NCBI RefSeq assembly: GCF_000835495.1
Contig: NW_015622541.1
Span: 248,001 to 312,000, forward strand
Source of the DNA: Cladophialophora immunda
Lineage: Eukaryota > Ascomycota > Eurotiomycetes > Chaetothyriales > Herpotrichiellaceae
DNA length: 64,000 nt
Reading direction: 5' to 3'
Both the position numbers and the translations under genes were made by a program. Below, one piece after another: positions 10,608 to 21,054 of the stretch; positions within the stretch are counted from its first letter, which is position 1; every line of letters begins with the position of its first letter. Under the pieces are notes generated by a model that was not told the origin of the DNA, did no database searches, and was given only the letters and a program-made list of their open reading frames with translations.

Positions 10608-12467
10608 TCATTCATCCACGTCTCGAGGGTCGTGTCTGGACCACCAGTCGTCGTACTCGTCGGGCGTCATGGTCTGGAACTCGGTCGGCCGGGTAATGGG
10701 CACCAGCGACTCGCCTCTCTTGGCGAAGTCCTCGATGCGCTTGCGCGTCTGCGCCCGGCTCTTGTTGACGCTGTAGATCTTGACCCGGTGGCACGACGAC
10801 GTCACATGCAAACCCCAGTTCCACGAGTTGCGCACCTCGAGGGGCTGCGTGTTGAGGCTGTTGTCCCAGCAGCGCACCACAATCTCGATCCACCCTTCCA
10901 CTTCGCAGGGCAGGTCGAACTCCCACGTCCGCCACGCCCATTTGTGCTTGGTCGACAGGCTCTCGTTGGGGACCGAGTACCACGAGAAGCCGCCGTCCGC
11001 GGAGAGCTCCACTCGTTCAGGCCAGCGGCCGCCGCCCGAGTAGGCCCAGCCCTTGCATGCGATCTTGCCTTCGTGCACCACGACCTGCTTGGCCCACGGT
11101 GACATGATGGCGCTGGAGACGGGCATTTCTTGGATCTGGATCCCCATCACGGGGAGCTGGTTGTGTTTGCCCACTTGCTGGTTGAAGTACAGGTACTCCT
11201 TGCTCTGAACCGGGGCCCGAGTTGGGTGAGGGAGGGCGCGGATGCGGTACACCCATTTCACGGAACGGGCACCGATGTAGCCCATGACGACCATGCGCAC
11301 AGGGTAACCATGGATCTTGGGCAGAGGCTCCCCATTCATCTCCCAGGCGAGCATGACCTCGTTGGCCTTAACCTTAGACCATGGTACGCTGACCAGGTAA
11401 TTCATCACCTCGTTCTGCTTGAAGTAGGTGTCCGCTCCATGGAATTCGAGGTGTTTGCCGCCCTCGGCCATGCCACCACACTGCTTGATGACTTTCTTGA
11501 GCGAGACGCCCACATAGCGAGCTGTGCCGATAGCTCCTTCTGCCCATGGAGCGTTGATCATCTCGTCACCTTCACCTGCGTACATCTCAATTTGCTCGAT
11601 ACGGCGCGTACCAGAGCATTGGATAGTCACCAGTTTCTCCATGCGCGGGAAGATCTCTTCATTCTGCAGGTCCTTTAGAGTAAAAGTGCGGGGATGCTTG
11701 ACCAGGCCGTCGAGTTTGAGCTCCCATGCATCCGCATTGATGTCTGGGATTCCACCATGGTTTCGGATGAAATGCAAGGGATTCGGGGTGACGGGTTTGG
11801 CAGTGACGAGTCGTTTGGGGGGTTCGCCGTTGTAGGGGAACTGCAACAAGTGCAGCATTTCCGGGTGCTTCTCCTGGATAACTCGCAGCCAGGATTCTTC
11901 GGGGACTGAGGTCAGAGGGCCTCCAATGGCCTTGTGCCACAGTTTCCAGCGGACGCCTTCCAGAACTGGGTTTGTATCGGGAATCTGACCCAGTTGGAAC
12001 TCTGGTGGAGGGGGGAATTTGTTGGTGATCATGATCTTGTGCGCAAGGGCCTTCTTCTCCGGATACTGTTCCCACTCGATATAGCTGGCCTCGTCTGTCA
12101 ATTGAGATTTTTCAACCAGGAACGAAGATCCGGGTGCTCACCCGTGCCAGCCTGCGCGTTCTTCAGCAAACACCACATTGGGGTCAATATCCTCTTTTTC
12201 GAGGTACTCGCGAGCCGATTCGACCTCCTTGGTGATTTCTTCGTCGACTTCTACCTCTTGGATAAATTGGCCTTCGGGGAGAGTCTGGTCGCGGATGGGC
12301 AGCTCGGCGGCCGCGAGACCTTGCTCGAGCTTCCACTCATCTTCCGGCTGTAGACAGATCATGGTCAGTTTTGAGATATCCTCTGTGGCTCGAGCAATGG
12401 ACAAGGACAACCTGGATGGGGTGGTGCAGCTCTCTTGCCCGGACGTCGGTGTGCATTCTGGCGACAA
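10608..12467 (-). CDS. Sulfite-oxidase-type molybdopterin oxidoreductase
   Basis: Two exons, 12467-12142 and 12084-10608, joined over a 57-nt intron (12085-12141, GTGAGC...CCAG). The join reads GWHG then YIEWEQYPEKK, giving 600 residues. The molybdenum cofactor domain is clear: GGIPDINADAWELKLDGLV, then TIQCSGTRRIEQ with the cysteine that ligates molybdenum, and GYPVRMVVMGYIGARSVKW. The C-terminal dimerisation domain follows (ACKGWAYSGGGRWPERVELSADGG, then WEFDLPCEVEGW). There is no cytochrome b5 or FAD/NADPH domain, unlike assimilatory nitrate reductase, and no obvious peroxisomal C-terminus. Probable activity is sulfite or related oxo-transfer oxidation; the electron acceptor is unknown. 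The start is uncertain: ATG at 12467 is first, ATG at 12362 is also possible. Confidence 0.85.
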
Positions 12468-14006
12468 GGAACACTACGGGTAATTTCTAGATTTCAGACG
12501 TCGCCACCGAGTGGGATGCTGGATGTCGTAATAACGGTGCCCGACCGTGAAACAGGTGCGAAAGAGGGACTGGGAACAGGAAACCAGGGAGAACGTTGAG
12601 TAGATAAAGAGCGAGAGGAAAACGAGCGGAGGGGCCGGGCAAAACTTATCAGTCGCTCAGTTGGAACACGCTGGTCACCCTCGGCCTCGGGGCGGCAGCC
12701 TCATATATGGTATTCAGCAGCGAGCCTCAGCGAGCTCAGCTGCTACGTAGGGAGCTGTCTGGTGAAGCTTTTAGCCATTGGTAGCTGGTTTACTCCCAAC
12801 CTGATTAGGGAGGTGACGGTCTGGCCTCATCCGCTACCTCATCCACCTATCAGTTTGGCGCCTCGGACCTCTTTCTGTGCCTGGCACGCCCAACGCTCTT
12901 CACATCATACTGGAGAGGCAGCTTGGACCACTAAGCAAACCATTTGCCGAGCACGGGCCCTGTCCCAGAGGTGTGTTCCACACAAAAGGGACTGCTGACG
13001 GAGCAAGGTCCGAGCCCAGAGATCGAGGACCAAGGGCAAAGCGGATGTGGTAACCGGAGGCGCGTCATGCAAGGCTAAGGCGAAACCTGGAAACTGGCAA
13101 CGAGGTCAATTCGATGGAGGGCAGGAGGAAGAGGAGAGCGAGGCGAGGGCGATGGCATTTAATCGTCATGGTGGTGACGGTTTTCCCGGATACAGACATG
13201 AAGCGCGAGAAAGTCGATCGCGCGAGATCTCAACGAGGCTAGTGGCTGCGCGGAAAGAAAGAAGGCGGTCTGACAGAGAGATTTGCTTTCTTTCCATGGG
13301 CCACAGAGGCCCGATGCCGCCAACGACGCGGAGGTCAGGCGGTGATTCTGTGTGTCAGACTGAGCGTCATTTGATTATCCTTCGCGCGAGATCGTTTCTC
13401 TCATGCGAGGCTCAACTATTTTCCCCCTGCGGCCTTCCATCCTCCAACTCCCACTCTTTCATTTTCATTTTCATTTCTCTGACCGATCCCAAACGATTAC
13501 GTCGTAGAGCTCTAGATGTGTATCTCTACAGCGCAACTTGCCATGCCATCCATGTCCGTGTCCATATGCCGATCTCGACACCGATCTCAGTCGAAAGCGA
13601 AATCTCAACCCCGAAACCTTCCACCTCCTCCCCCCTGCTCATAGATATCTGACAAATCCTGCATGAGTCCCGTTTAGGAAAATCTACTCAGCAACCTGTA
13701 TCGTCGAATGTCTCCATTTTCGGACCTGCCTCACATACCTCACGAATTGACTCCGAGGCCGAGGTGATACTATTGGGACATTCTGACATCGGGTTTGACG
13801 AGGGAAAGGTGCTGCGTACAAGCAGGGCGTTACTGTTCCGAGCAGAACTATCCGCCTGGAGTATCACAAGACGATGCTGGTCACTGCAGCTAATAGAAAG
13901 ACAAGCTGGCCATAGCTTTTGGACTGACTGAGCCCTAGATAGAAACATCCTTGTCCGCCATTTAAGACGATTGTCAATAAACAATATGCTACAACGCTTC
14001 AATGCC
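12468..14006. other. Intergenic region of 1.5 kb
   Basis: Contains the promoter of the molybdoenzyme gene (right of 12467) and the 3' flank of the reductase gene. An open frame at 13047-13652 plus is low-complexity and unlike any protein I know. Nothing else supported. Confidence 0.5.
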
Positions 14007-15047
14007 TCAAAGTAAGCCAACCTTCTTCACAGCCTCCCACGTGTCCTCGACTGTCTTCTGGAATGGGGTAAACTCCAGTTTCAGCACGTCCTCCGCTTTG
14101 CTCCTGTCGATGCCAAAATGCTTGTTCGGATCACAATGCGCCCCTTCTTCTCCCAGCCCTTTCTCTCCTTTCGCCCTTAGTCCAGCGAGCCCGTCCTCAA
14201 AGTAATCGACTCCGCCGCAGAGCAGAAACCTCTCGCTTACACCCTTCTCCAACTGCAAACTCTTCAGGTGCGCTTCTGCCACATCTCTCACATCAACCCA
14301 CGCAGGCAACCCCGGGGTCGCAACTTTAGGCGCAAAGTTTGGGTCCTTACCCTGGACCGACGTGATGAGTCTCTTGATGCTCGTGTTCAACCCATCGACT
14401 CCTTTCGCGACGGCCACCTCCTGGATTGGGGGTCCGTAGACCATCGGCGGACAGAAGGTAACCAGATCCCAGCTGATCTCGCCCTTCTCCTTTGCGCTTC
14501 GCCACATGTCCCATGCCGCGCGTTCAGCAAATGTCTTGGAGGCGTGATATCCGTAATATCCGTCCTTGGCCGCTTCTTCCATGGTGACCGGATCCCAATC
14601 GTCCGAGGTATACTTGTATCCCGGCCGAGGGTTCTTGGAGAGATCCACCACGCTGGCAAAAGAGCTCATGATGGTCATTCTCTTCAACGTCTTCGACTTC
14701 AATGCCGAAGACACCACATTCCGTGTTCCATTCACGGCTGGCTCCACCAGCTCTTTGATCGGGTCTGTGGAAGATATGAAATACGGGCTGGCAACGTGAC
14801 AGATATAGTCCACTCCTTCGACAGCCTGATCCAGCGCCCCGGGAGCTTGGATGTCTGGTACTTCAACAAATGTGAGGTCTCCAGATTTGGTGGCTTCGGG
14901 GTATTTGTCGGCGACAAAAGTGGATTTGGAAAGGGAGCGCAGGGTGCCTCGGACGCGGTAGTTGTGGGCGATGAGTGTGGAGAGGACATGGGCTCCAACG
15001 AACCCATTGGGCCCGGTCAATAGGACGAGAGGCTTGACGCTCGACAT
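14007..15047 (-). CDS. Extended short-chain dehydrogenase (Gre2 / dihydroflavonol-reductase-like)
   Basis: Single exon, 346 residues. The N-terminal Rossmann motif TGPNGFVGAHV (about residues 11-21) binds NAD(P)H. The catalytic motif YHASK gives Tyr and Lys, with the serine in the MSSFASV strand. The extended-SDR substrate region follows (FCPPMVYGPP, then LPAWVDVRDVAEAHL). Overall it resembles yeast Gre2 (methylglyoxal / 3-methylbutanal reductase) and fungal ketone reductases. Likely a cytosolic NADPH-dependent carbonyl reductase; the substrate cannot be read from sequence. It lies downstream of rad5 on the same strand with about 0.9 kb between, so it has its own promoter. Confidence 0.9.
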   Translation of the reverse strand: MSSVKPLVLLTGPNGFVGAHVLSTLIAHNYRVRGTLRSLSKSTFVADKYPEATKSGDLTFVEVPDIQAPGALDQAVEGVDYICHVASPYFISSTDPIKELVEPAVNGTRNVVSSALKSKTLKRMTIMSSFASVVDLSKNPRPGYKYTSDDWDPVTMEEAAKDGYYGYHASKTFAERAAWDMWRSAKEKGEISWDLVTFCPPMVYGPPIQEVAVAKGVDGLNTSIKRLITSVQGKDPNFAPKVATPGLPAWVDVRDVAEAHLKSLQLEKGVSERFLLCGGVDYFEDGLAGLRAKGEKGLGEEGAHCDPNKHFGIDRSKAEDVLKLEFTPFQKTVEDTWEAVKKVGLL

Positions 15048-15989
15048 TTTGTGCTATGTGTCTCGAGAGGCGTTCGGGTGTGAGGCTGTTTGTTCGGAGA
15101 TGGTTATTGATATTTCGAGGGACTCGACAGCGTCATGCTCCCTTCTTATACCAGTGCAGGAGGTTTGGGAACCTCATCTTTATACCATGTGTAAGCAAAA
15201 GCTTGTCTCCGGGTCACTGTCGATGGAACCAACCTCGTTGAATCCAGCCGTCCAGTCGAATGGCCTCCAAAATCCTGCCGCGTCAAGGCATGTCCGGCGT
15301 CGAAAGCAGCGTCTCCGTATCTTTCCTCTGGGCTTTTGGCCTTCTCGTAATGACCTCGCAGTTGCTGACCAAATGGCCGTGTACCTGCATTAGAGCCAGG
15401 CTGTCCCACCTGTCAGACAGGGAGTTGAAGTTCGGGGGAGATAAGCACGGATGGACGTGCTCGCCTGCGTCCGAGTCGATAAAGACGATGATGTCATATT
15501 TCGCGCTTTGTATCTTCCCCATCACGTGCCATCCTCCACAGGTTTCCAAACCTCCAAACCTCCAACTCTCGCCTCGCGCACCGTTCCACTCAAGGCCTTG
15601 CACTGGTCTTCGCAGTTCTATTCTGACTTTGCGCTGGTCGTCAATTGCCCAGTGCGGGAGCCAATGCTTGCATTGAGGGCAGCAAAAATCGTACGCACCA
15701 AGCTTCATGTGGAAAGTCACGGCGATCCAACCAGCGGCGCTGCTGTGCGAGCAGCATCGAAGCTGCCCCGAAATCCTGCATCGAAACCATTCATTACATA
15801 TCGCTCGGCTGCTGCACGGAACTGCTGCCTCGTGTTCCGTGAGCCAAGAGACACAGCTGGTTTCGCACAGGTTTCGCCAGCCTATATCCTTATGCCGGCG
15901 GCTTTATGACTAACCGTGCATGAATTCCCAGGCCAACAGCTGTACCCTCGAGAAGAGGACCTTTTCAATGGTTAGACCCTATTTCCATT
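15048..15989. other. Intergenic region between SDR gene and rad5
   Basis: Same-strand gap holding the rad5 3'UTR and SDR promoter. Overlapping open frames on both strands (15283-15720 minus, 15451-15909 plus) lack any domain and are not called. Confidence 0.5.
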
Positions 15990-18900
15990 TCAACCAAGCA
16001 ACATCTCCAGCTCTTCGATGCGTCTCTTCTTCTTCTCCTCTTCGTTTTCACCCGCCCCCGATTGGCCGACACCCAGGCTTCCTGCAACTGCCATCTTCCT
16101 CTCTTGCACGCGAAGCATCCTTCCTTCAATGCTCTCCTTGGTCACAAACCGAATCACCTCAACCTTCTGCGTCTGGCCCATGCGGTGCACCCGATCGATT
16201 GCCTGTGCTTCAACTGCAAAGCTCCACCAAGGGTCCATCATATAGCATCGACTCGCCGCCGTGAGGTTCAACCCCACGCCGCCAGCTCTGAGAGAAAGCA
16301 GCAAGACACGAGGCGCTTTCGGGTCGGACGCATTCTCCGCGTTGAACGCACGAATGACCTGTGCTCGTACCTTCTGTGACATGGTGCCATCGAATCGTAG
16401 GTACGAGAAGCCGTGCTTGGCAAGTTGCGGAGCGATGAGGTCGAGAAAAGATGTGAACTGCGAAAACACCACCGATTTAGTAGCCCGAGGGAGTGCGGAC
16501 AGGTGCCGCAGCAGCGCCGCGATCTTTGCTGATGTTGAAGCAGTCGGCGAGTATGGATGAAGGCGGCGCAATGAGATTCTGGTTGGTTTTGTAACACCCT
16601 CGTCAGCCGCGTACATGTCTCCCTCCGAGTCGGGAGATACAAGTGGGCTGTTATGCCTGACGACTTCAAAAACATCTCTTGGATTGATGGCTTCTCTACA
16701 TGAAAAGCAGCGCGGGATCTCTCCTTTGTCCGTTTGGACCGCGATCGACTTCTCCAAACACTCTTTGCAGGCACTGTGCCAGCAAGTTGTAACGGCAGGG
16801 TTGATCATTGGTTCTTCGTAGCACAACGGACACTCGCCGCTTGATTCCTCCTGGATTTGGCGCAAGGCATTGGTGGTGAAGGTGGTGATTGGATCCTTTG
16901 ATGTGGGATTTTCCTTCTCTGCAAGGTCGCTGTCTTTGGTAAACCGGGCTATGAGTTCTTGCAGATCTATGTCGTCGGCAAACCCGTTCTCATCAGCTGC
17001 AGCGGCAACAGCAGCGTCTTCTTCATCTGCCACAATCTCCTTGTTGCGGGTCAGGACAGGATGACAGCAAGACTGCCGTAAGCGTAGGATCTGTGCGAAG
17101 ATTGTCGTGTATGACTTTAGCAGAGTGCCGGCCGCCACGGACTCATTGAAAGCGCGCTTTGCTCGTGTGAAAATCAGATCATATACTTCGCGCTCGGTCT
17201 TTGAGAGCTCGACTTCTTCGACAATAACGGACTTTGGTGGAAGCGGTACAAGTGCTTCGCCCTCGGGCGTCTTCATGTCTTTCGTTCTTCTCAGCACCAG
17301 AGGCTCCAAGACAGTCTGAACAACATTGAGCGCCCGTGCGATCTCCTTTGACTCAAAGGGCACCGTGATGAACGTTTTCCAGAAGGAAAAGTTGCTCCAA
17401 GGTTCGACTTTAAGGAATCTAACCAAGCTGAACAAGTCTTCCAGGCGATTGACGATGGGTGTTCCAGTCAGGACCCATCTATGCTTGGCCTTGATCTCAT
17501 AACACGCCTTAGACGTCTTTGCTTGCCTGTTTTTGATGGTGTGTGCCTCATCAAGTATGACCCGATGAAAGTCCACGGAGAAGATGCCGCCCTGAGATGC
17601 ACGATCTCCTCCAGCAGCTGACACTTGTCCAAACTCTGAGAGGACAGTGCCGTAACTTGTGATGATGACATTGGGAGCAGAAGCCGCGTTCGTGGCAGAG
17701 CACAGAGTTTGTAAATTGACCGACTTCTCGCTGCCATAATAGACCATGGTCCTCAGAGAGCCGGGCTCAGAACATTTGGCAGCTTCGCTCTCCCACTGTG
17801 CCAACAAGGACATTGGCGCCACGACCAGTGTCGTACATGGTGCCGGTTCGACTGATGTTGAAGATTGGGGGAGTCTGGCAAGATGATTGACGGAAGTCAT
17901 GGCCTGATTAGCAGCATCCAAGTCGATTTGTGTGCGATTGGAATGGATAAGGCTGTAGATCTCGATTGTCTTGCCCAATCCCATCTCATCGGCCAAAATG
18001 CCTCCCAGGCAGTTTTGTTCCTGGATAGGGAAGTCAAGACTGATCTCTCCAGAATAGAGATTGACGTAAAACTTGTCCTGTCCTTCAACCACGGGAAGTG
18101 GTTCGTCATTTGCATCTTTCGTGGGCCAGGTATACTCTTCCCAAAGCGGATGCATTGATTGCTGCTTGTCGGGCTTTTCGTCTCGCTCTTTGCTAAGCAT
18201 CCAATGTAAAGCCTGTTTCTGGTATTTTCGCAGTTCCAACTGGAAAGTTGGCGCTGGATTGGCTTCCGGTGTGTTGAAATCAAACGACTGTGCCTTCCGG
18301 TAGAGCGTATCTAGTTGATCTTCCTCCAGCTCTTCGCCCTCCTCGTCCTCAGAGACGGGAGTAGATATGCCCGACTTGCCCTTGGCTTCCTTGTCTTTGT
18401 CGTACTGCTCAGCTAATTCAGCAGCCCTGAGTAGACCTTGCTTCTTGTGCTTTGCGGTTGTCTCACTGGTTGTGGTCGGAGAGAGGTTGACCTCCTCAAA
18501 TAATTTGACGAGGCCCACCTGCCGCAATCGAAGATCCTTTTCTTCGCTGCTCTCTTTCTCTTCGAAGAACCCTGTAGCGCGATTGTCGTCCTTTGGCTTT
18601 ACAAAAGCATTCGCCTCAAAAGCCGTTCTGAGGAGGTACGCACGTAGCTGCAGATAGATCGTGTCGTTGACGCGAACACGGTCAGGCGCAAAAACACAGG
18701 TCCCCTCGAAGCGACAGATCTTTTGATCGAGCAAAGATGACACCCAAGAAGCCGTCTCTTCAGGAAGACGGCCAAGCTCTTCGCCTCTCGCATTTGTAAA
18801 ACGTGTGATTACATCTGCCTTTTGATTCCTGCCTACCATCGGCACCAATCTCCCGCCTCTTCCAATCTTCGTCTTAGGAGCAACTTTTGATCTTTCTATC

Positions 18901-19475
18901 CTCACTGATTCACCATGAGCTAACAACCCTGAGCCGCTTTTTGTCATCCATGCCCCCACGCCAAATGACCCAACATAGCGTTCAGTGGGCATCGTTGTTA
19001 GGGCTGGTACTGTCTTCGCGCCGGTCTCTTTCGGGTTTGTGTGTAGTGGTACGGTGGGAATGCTGCTGGAGGATGCAGGTGCGCTCAGCCACGAGTCTAC
19101 ACTTCTCGATGGAAGAGATGTTCTCATTTGCGATGCGGCAGCAGTTTTCCACGATCCGTCAAAGTACATGTTGATTGCTCGCTCGAGGTTCCCATCAGAG
19201 GCAACCTCCACTTTGTCCACGACATCTTGAGAAACTTGCTCTCCGACAAAGGCTCGAAATGTGTCAGCGTCGAAGGATTGAGGGTTCTCATTGTCGAGGG
19301 CGCCTTGGACATCCACCAGGTTGGCTTGACAGGATTCGGAATCGTGGCCAGTAGACGAGGTGGCGGAAGTTGGTCTGCTCGACGTAATCACGGACGAGGA
19401 AGGATTTTCGGGCAGAGCTTCAGAGTCGTCGACGAAAAACCGCCGCTTCTTTCTGGGTCGCACCTCGACATCCAT
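15990..19475 (-). CDS. rad5: DNA repair protein Rad5 (SWI/SNF helicase, RING E3 ligase)
   Basis: Single exon, 1161 residues. Rad5 promotes template switching at stalled forks by K63-polyubiquitylating PCNA and by fork reversal. Domains: a UBA-like helix near 85-110; HIRAN from about 165 (RYVGSFGVGAWMTKSGSGLL), which binds 3' ends; SNF2 ATPase with Walker A DEMGLGKT near 500 and DEAH at 642-645; RING of C3HC4 type inserted at about 882-927 (CPLCYEEP, CWHSACKECLE, CFSC); and helicase C with VVFSQFTSFLDLI, SLRAGGVGLNL and QAIDRVHRMGQ. All elements appear intact. Length matches fungal orthologues. The promoter carries an MCB box 65 bp before the ATG. The assignment is firm. Confidence 0.96.
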   Translation of the reverse strand: MDVEVRPRKKRRFFVDDSEALPENPSSSVITSSRPTSATSSTGHDSESCQANLVDVQGALDNENPQSFDADTFRAFVGEQVSQDVVDKVEVASDGNLERAINMYFDGSWKTAAASQMRTSLPSRSVDSWLSAPASSSSIPTVPLHTNPKETGAKTVPALTTMPTERYVGSFGVGAWMTKSGSGLLAHGESVRIERSKVAPKTKIGRGGRLVPMVGRNQKADVITRFTNARGEELGRLPEETASWVSSLLDQKICRFEGTCVFAPDRVRVNDTIYLQLRAYLLRTAFEANAFVKPKDDNRATGFFEEKESSEEKDLRLRQVGLVKLFEEVNLSPTTTSETTAKHKKQGLLRAAELAEQYDKDKEAKGKSGISTPVSEDEEGEELEEDQLDTLYRKAQSFDFNTPEANPAPTFQLELRKYQKQALHWMLSKERDEKPDKQQSMHPLWEEYTWPTKDANDEPLPVVEGQDKFYVNLYSGEISLDFPIQEQNCLGGILADEMGLGKTIEIYSLIHSNRTQIDLDAANQAMTSVNHLARLPQSSTSVEPAPCTTLVVAPMSLLAQWESEAAKCSEPGSLRTMVYYGSEKSVNLQTLCSATNAASAPNVIITSYGTVLSEFGQVSAAGGDRASQGGIFSVDFHRVILDEAHTIKNRQAKTSKACYEIKAKHRWVLTGTPIVNRLEDLFSLVRFLKVEPWSNFSFWKTFITVPFESKEIARALNVVQTVLEPLVLRRTKDMKTPEGEALVPLPPKSVIVEEVELSKTEREVYDLIFTRAKRAFNESVAAGTLLKSYTTIFAQILRLRQSCCHPVLTRNKEIVADEEDAAVAAAADENGFADDIDLQELIARFTKDSDLAEKENPTSKDPITTFTTNALRQIQEESSGECPLCYEEPMINPAVTTCWHSACKECLEKSIAVQTDKGEIPRCFSCREAINPRDVFEVVRHNSPLVSPDSEGDMYAADEGVTKPTRISLRRLHPYSPTASTSAKIAALLRHLSALPRATKSVVFSQFTSFLDLIAPQLAKHGFSYLRFDGTMSQKVRAQVIRAFNAENASDPKAPRVLLLSLRAGGVGLNLTAASRCYMMDPWWSFAVEAQAIDRVHRMGQTQKVEVIRFVTKESIEGRMLRVQERKMAVAGSLGVGQSGAGENEEEKKKRRIEELEMLLG

Positions 19476-19813
19476 GAGGGCAGCCAGTTTCTCGCATTGA
19501 GTGCTGAAGGAAAAGATCTTGTTCGAGGTGGAAAATGGGACGCGTTAATTGATTGATCCGACGCGCGCTCACACGTGACGCGAACTCGAAAATTCACGTC
19601 ATGACAGACCAATTTCTTTCTCGACGAGCTTGAGACTACGAGTCGGTTTAGTGTGTGGCCTGGGAGTTCTTTTTTTCATACTGAACCCTTCGAGCATGGG
19701 AGCAGAATGTCTCTTCCTTTGATTTCTTGCTCGTTGAGATGGCTGCGCCCCTAAGCTGAGGTGTTAACGCGAGAAGGTCGGGCCGTGGGAGAAGTGCACA
19801 GAAAATCTTCAAT
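19476..19813. promoter_or_regulatory. Divergent promoter between rad5 and the NDUFAF6-like gene, with MCB box
   Basis: A 338-bp shared promoter. ACGCGT at 19540-19545 lies 65 bp upstream of the rad5 ATG; related GACGCG and ACGCGA cores follow within about 40 bp. This parallels the rfa2 promoter in the same window and suggests S-phase expression of rad5. Function is inferred from the motif. Confidence 0.5.
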
Positions 19814-21033
19814 ATGCCTCTTGCGCGGGAGCATGGCCGAGCCTTAGCGTCAACGCGAGGGCTCTCTCGTGGCGGCTCCATCCTGAACTACCGTACATTC
19901 ACAGCAAGTACAAGGAGGCTACTTTCTCTTGATCGAAATTCTCCGGATGTGGAGAAGGCGCAAGGCTACTGCTCAAATCTTGTTCGGTAAGCTCAAGCAT
20001 CCTCTATACGCGGGGGGCGGGTTGCTCATTCGAATGTACCAGTAACTATGATTCGCCCTCATACACTCTGGCCCATTTCATCCAGCCGCACATGCTTCCG
20101 GCCTATTTCGCTATCCGCGCTTTCAACATCGAGCTGGCCAGGATCCCCGACGTGGTTTCAATGCCACAGATCGGTGCCATGAGAATGCAATTCTGGCGGG
20201 AGACCATTGACAAGACTTTCAAGCTTGCGCCTCCATCAGAACCTGTCGCCATTCTGCTTGCTTCATATCTAAAACAAGGGAACAAGCTCAACAAGACCTG
20301 GTTCCACCGCATCATCACGGCCCGAGATCGAAAATTGACGCATCCCGGCTTCACCAACATGGCTGAGCTCGAGTCCTACGCTGAATCGACCTATTCAACG
20401 CTCCTATATCTGACTTTGTCAGCGCTTCCGTTAAACTCTCTGACCATGGATCATTTGGCTTCTCACGTTGGCAAGGCAGCTGGGATAGTGGCTGTGCTTC
20501 GGGGAGTGCCATTGCTTGCTTTTCCACCTCCTCCGAACCTCCATTCCAACAATCCTCCTGGTATGGGCGCCGCTCCCGTCCGAGACCGGCAGGGTGTTAT
20601 CACGCTACCCTTAGATGTCATGTCTCAAAGTGGTGTCAGGGAGGAAGATATTTTTCGAAATGGGGCAAACGCTTCGGGCATCCGTGATGCGGTATTCACA
20701 GTCGCCACCCGTGCCTCTGACCATCTCATAACCGCACGTGCCATGCTCAAAGGTATCCGGGAGAATCAAGATCCAGGCCACGAGTTCGAGCATATGCACG
20801 ATGAAGGTCATGAGTACAGCAAGTACGACGTTGGTACCAAAATGTCTGCTGACAGGAGCAAAGAAGAGATCGAGGAAGGTTTTGGTGTTGTAATGGGCCC
20901 AGCAGTCAGCACTCAGTTGTGGCTCGATCGTCTGCAGAAAGTTGACTTTGATATTTTTCATGAAAGTCTTCGGAGGGTTGAGTGGAAGCTGCCATTTGTT
21001 GCCTGGTTGCGCAATAGGAGCGGCAAGTTATGA
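19814..21033 (+). CDS. NDUFAF6-like mitochondrial complex I assembly factor (squalene/phytoene synthase fold)
   Basis: Two exons, 19814-19986 and 20043-21033, with a 56-nt intron (19987-20042, GTAAGC...CCAG). The product has 387 residues. The first ATG after an in-frame stop is 19814. The N-terminus is rich in Arg, Ser and Leu with few acids, fitting a mitochondrial presequence. The body shows the synthase fold: AQGYCSNLVRNYDSPSYT, LPAYFAIRAFNIELARI, MRMQFWRETID and HVGKAAGIVAVLRG. The aspartates of the active-enzyme DxxxD motif are replaced (FNIELA), as expected of an assembly factor rather than a prenyl-transferring enzyme. Stop codon is only 21 bp from the stop of the convergent CofD-like gene. 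Confidence 0.88.
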
Positions 21034-21054
21034 GCTTCTCAGCCGGAGTTCATC

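Noticed and set aside
13047..13652. 201-residue ORF upstream of the molybdoenzyme gene
   Set aside because: Low-complexity, no conserved blocks and no convincing promoter or splice context.
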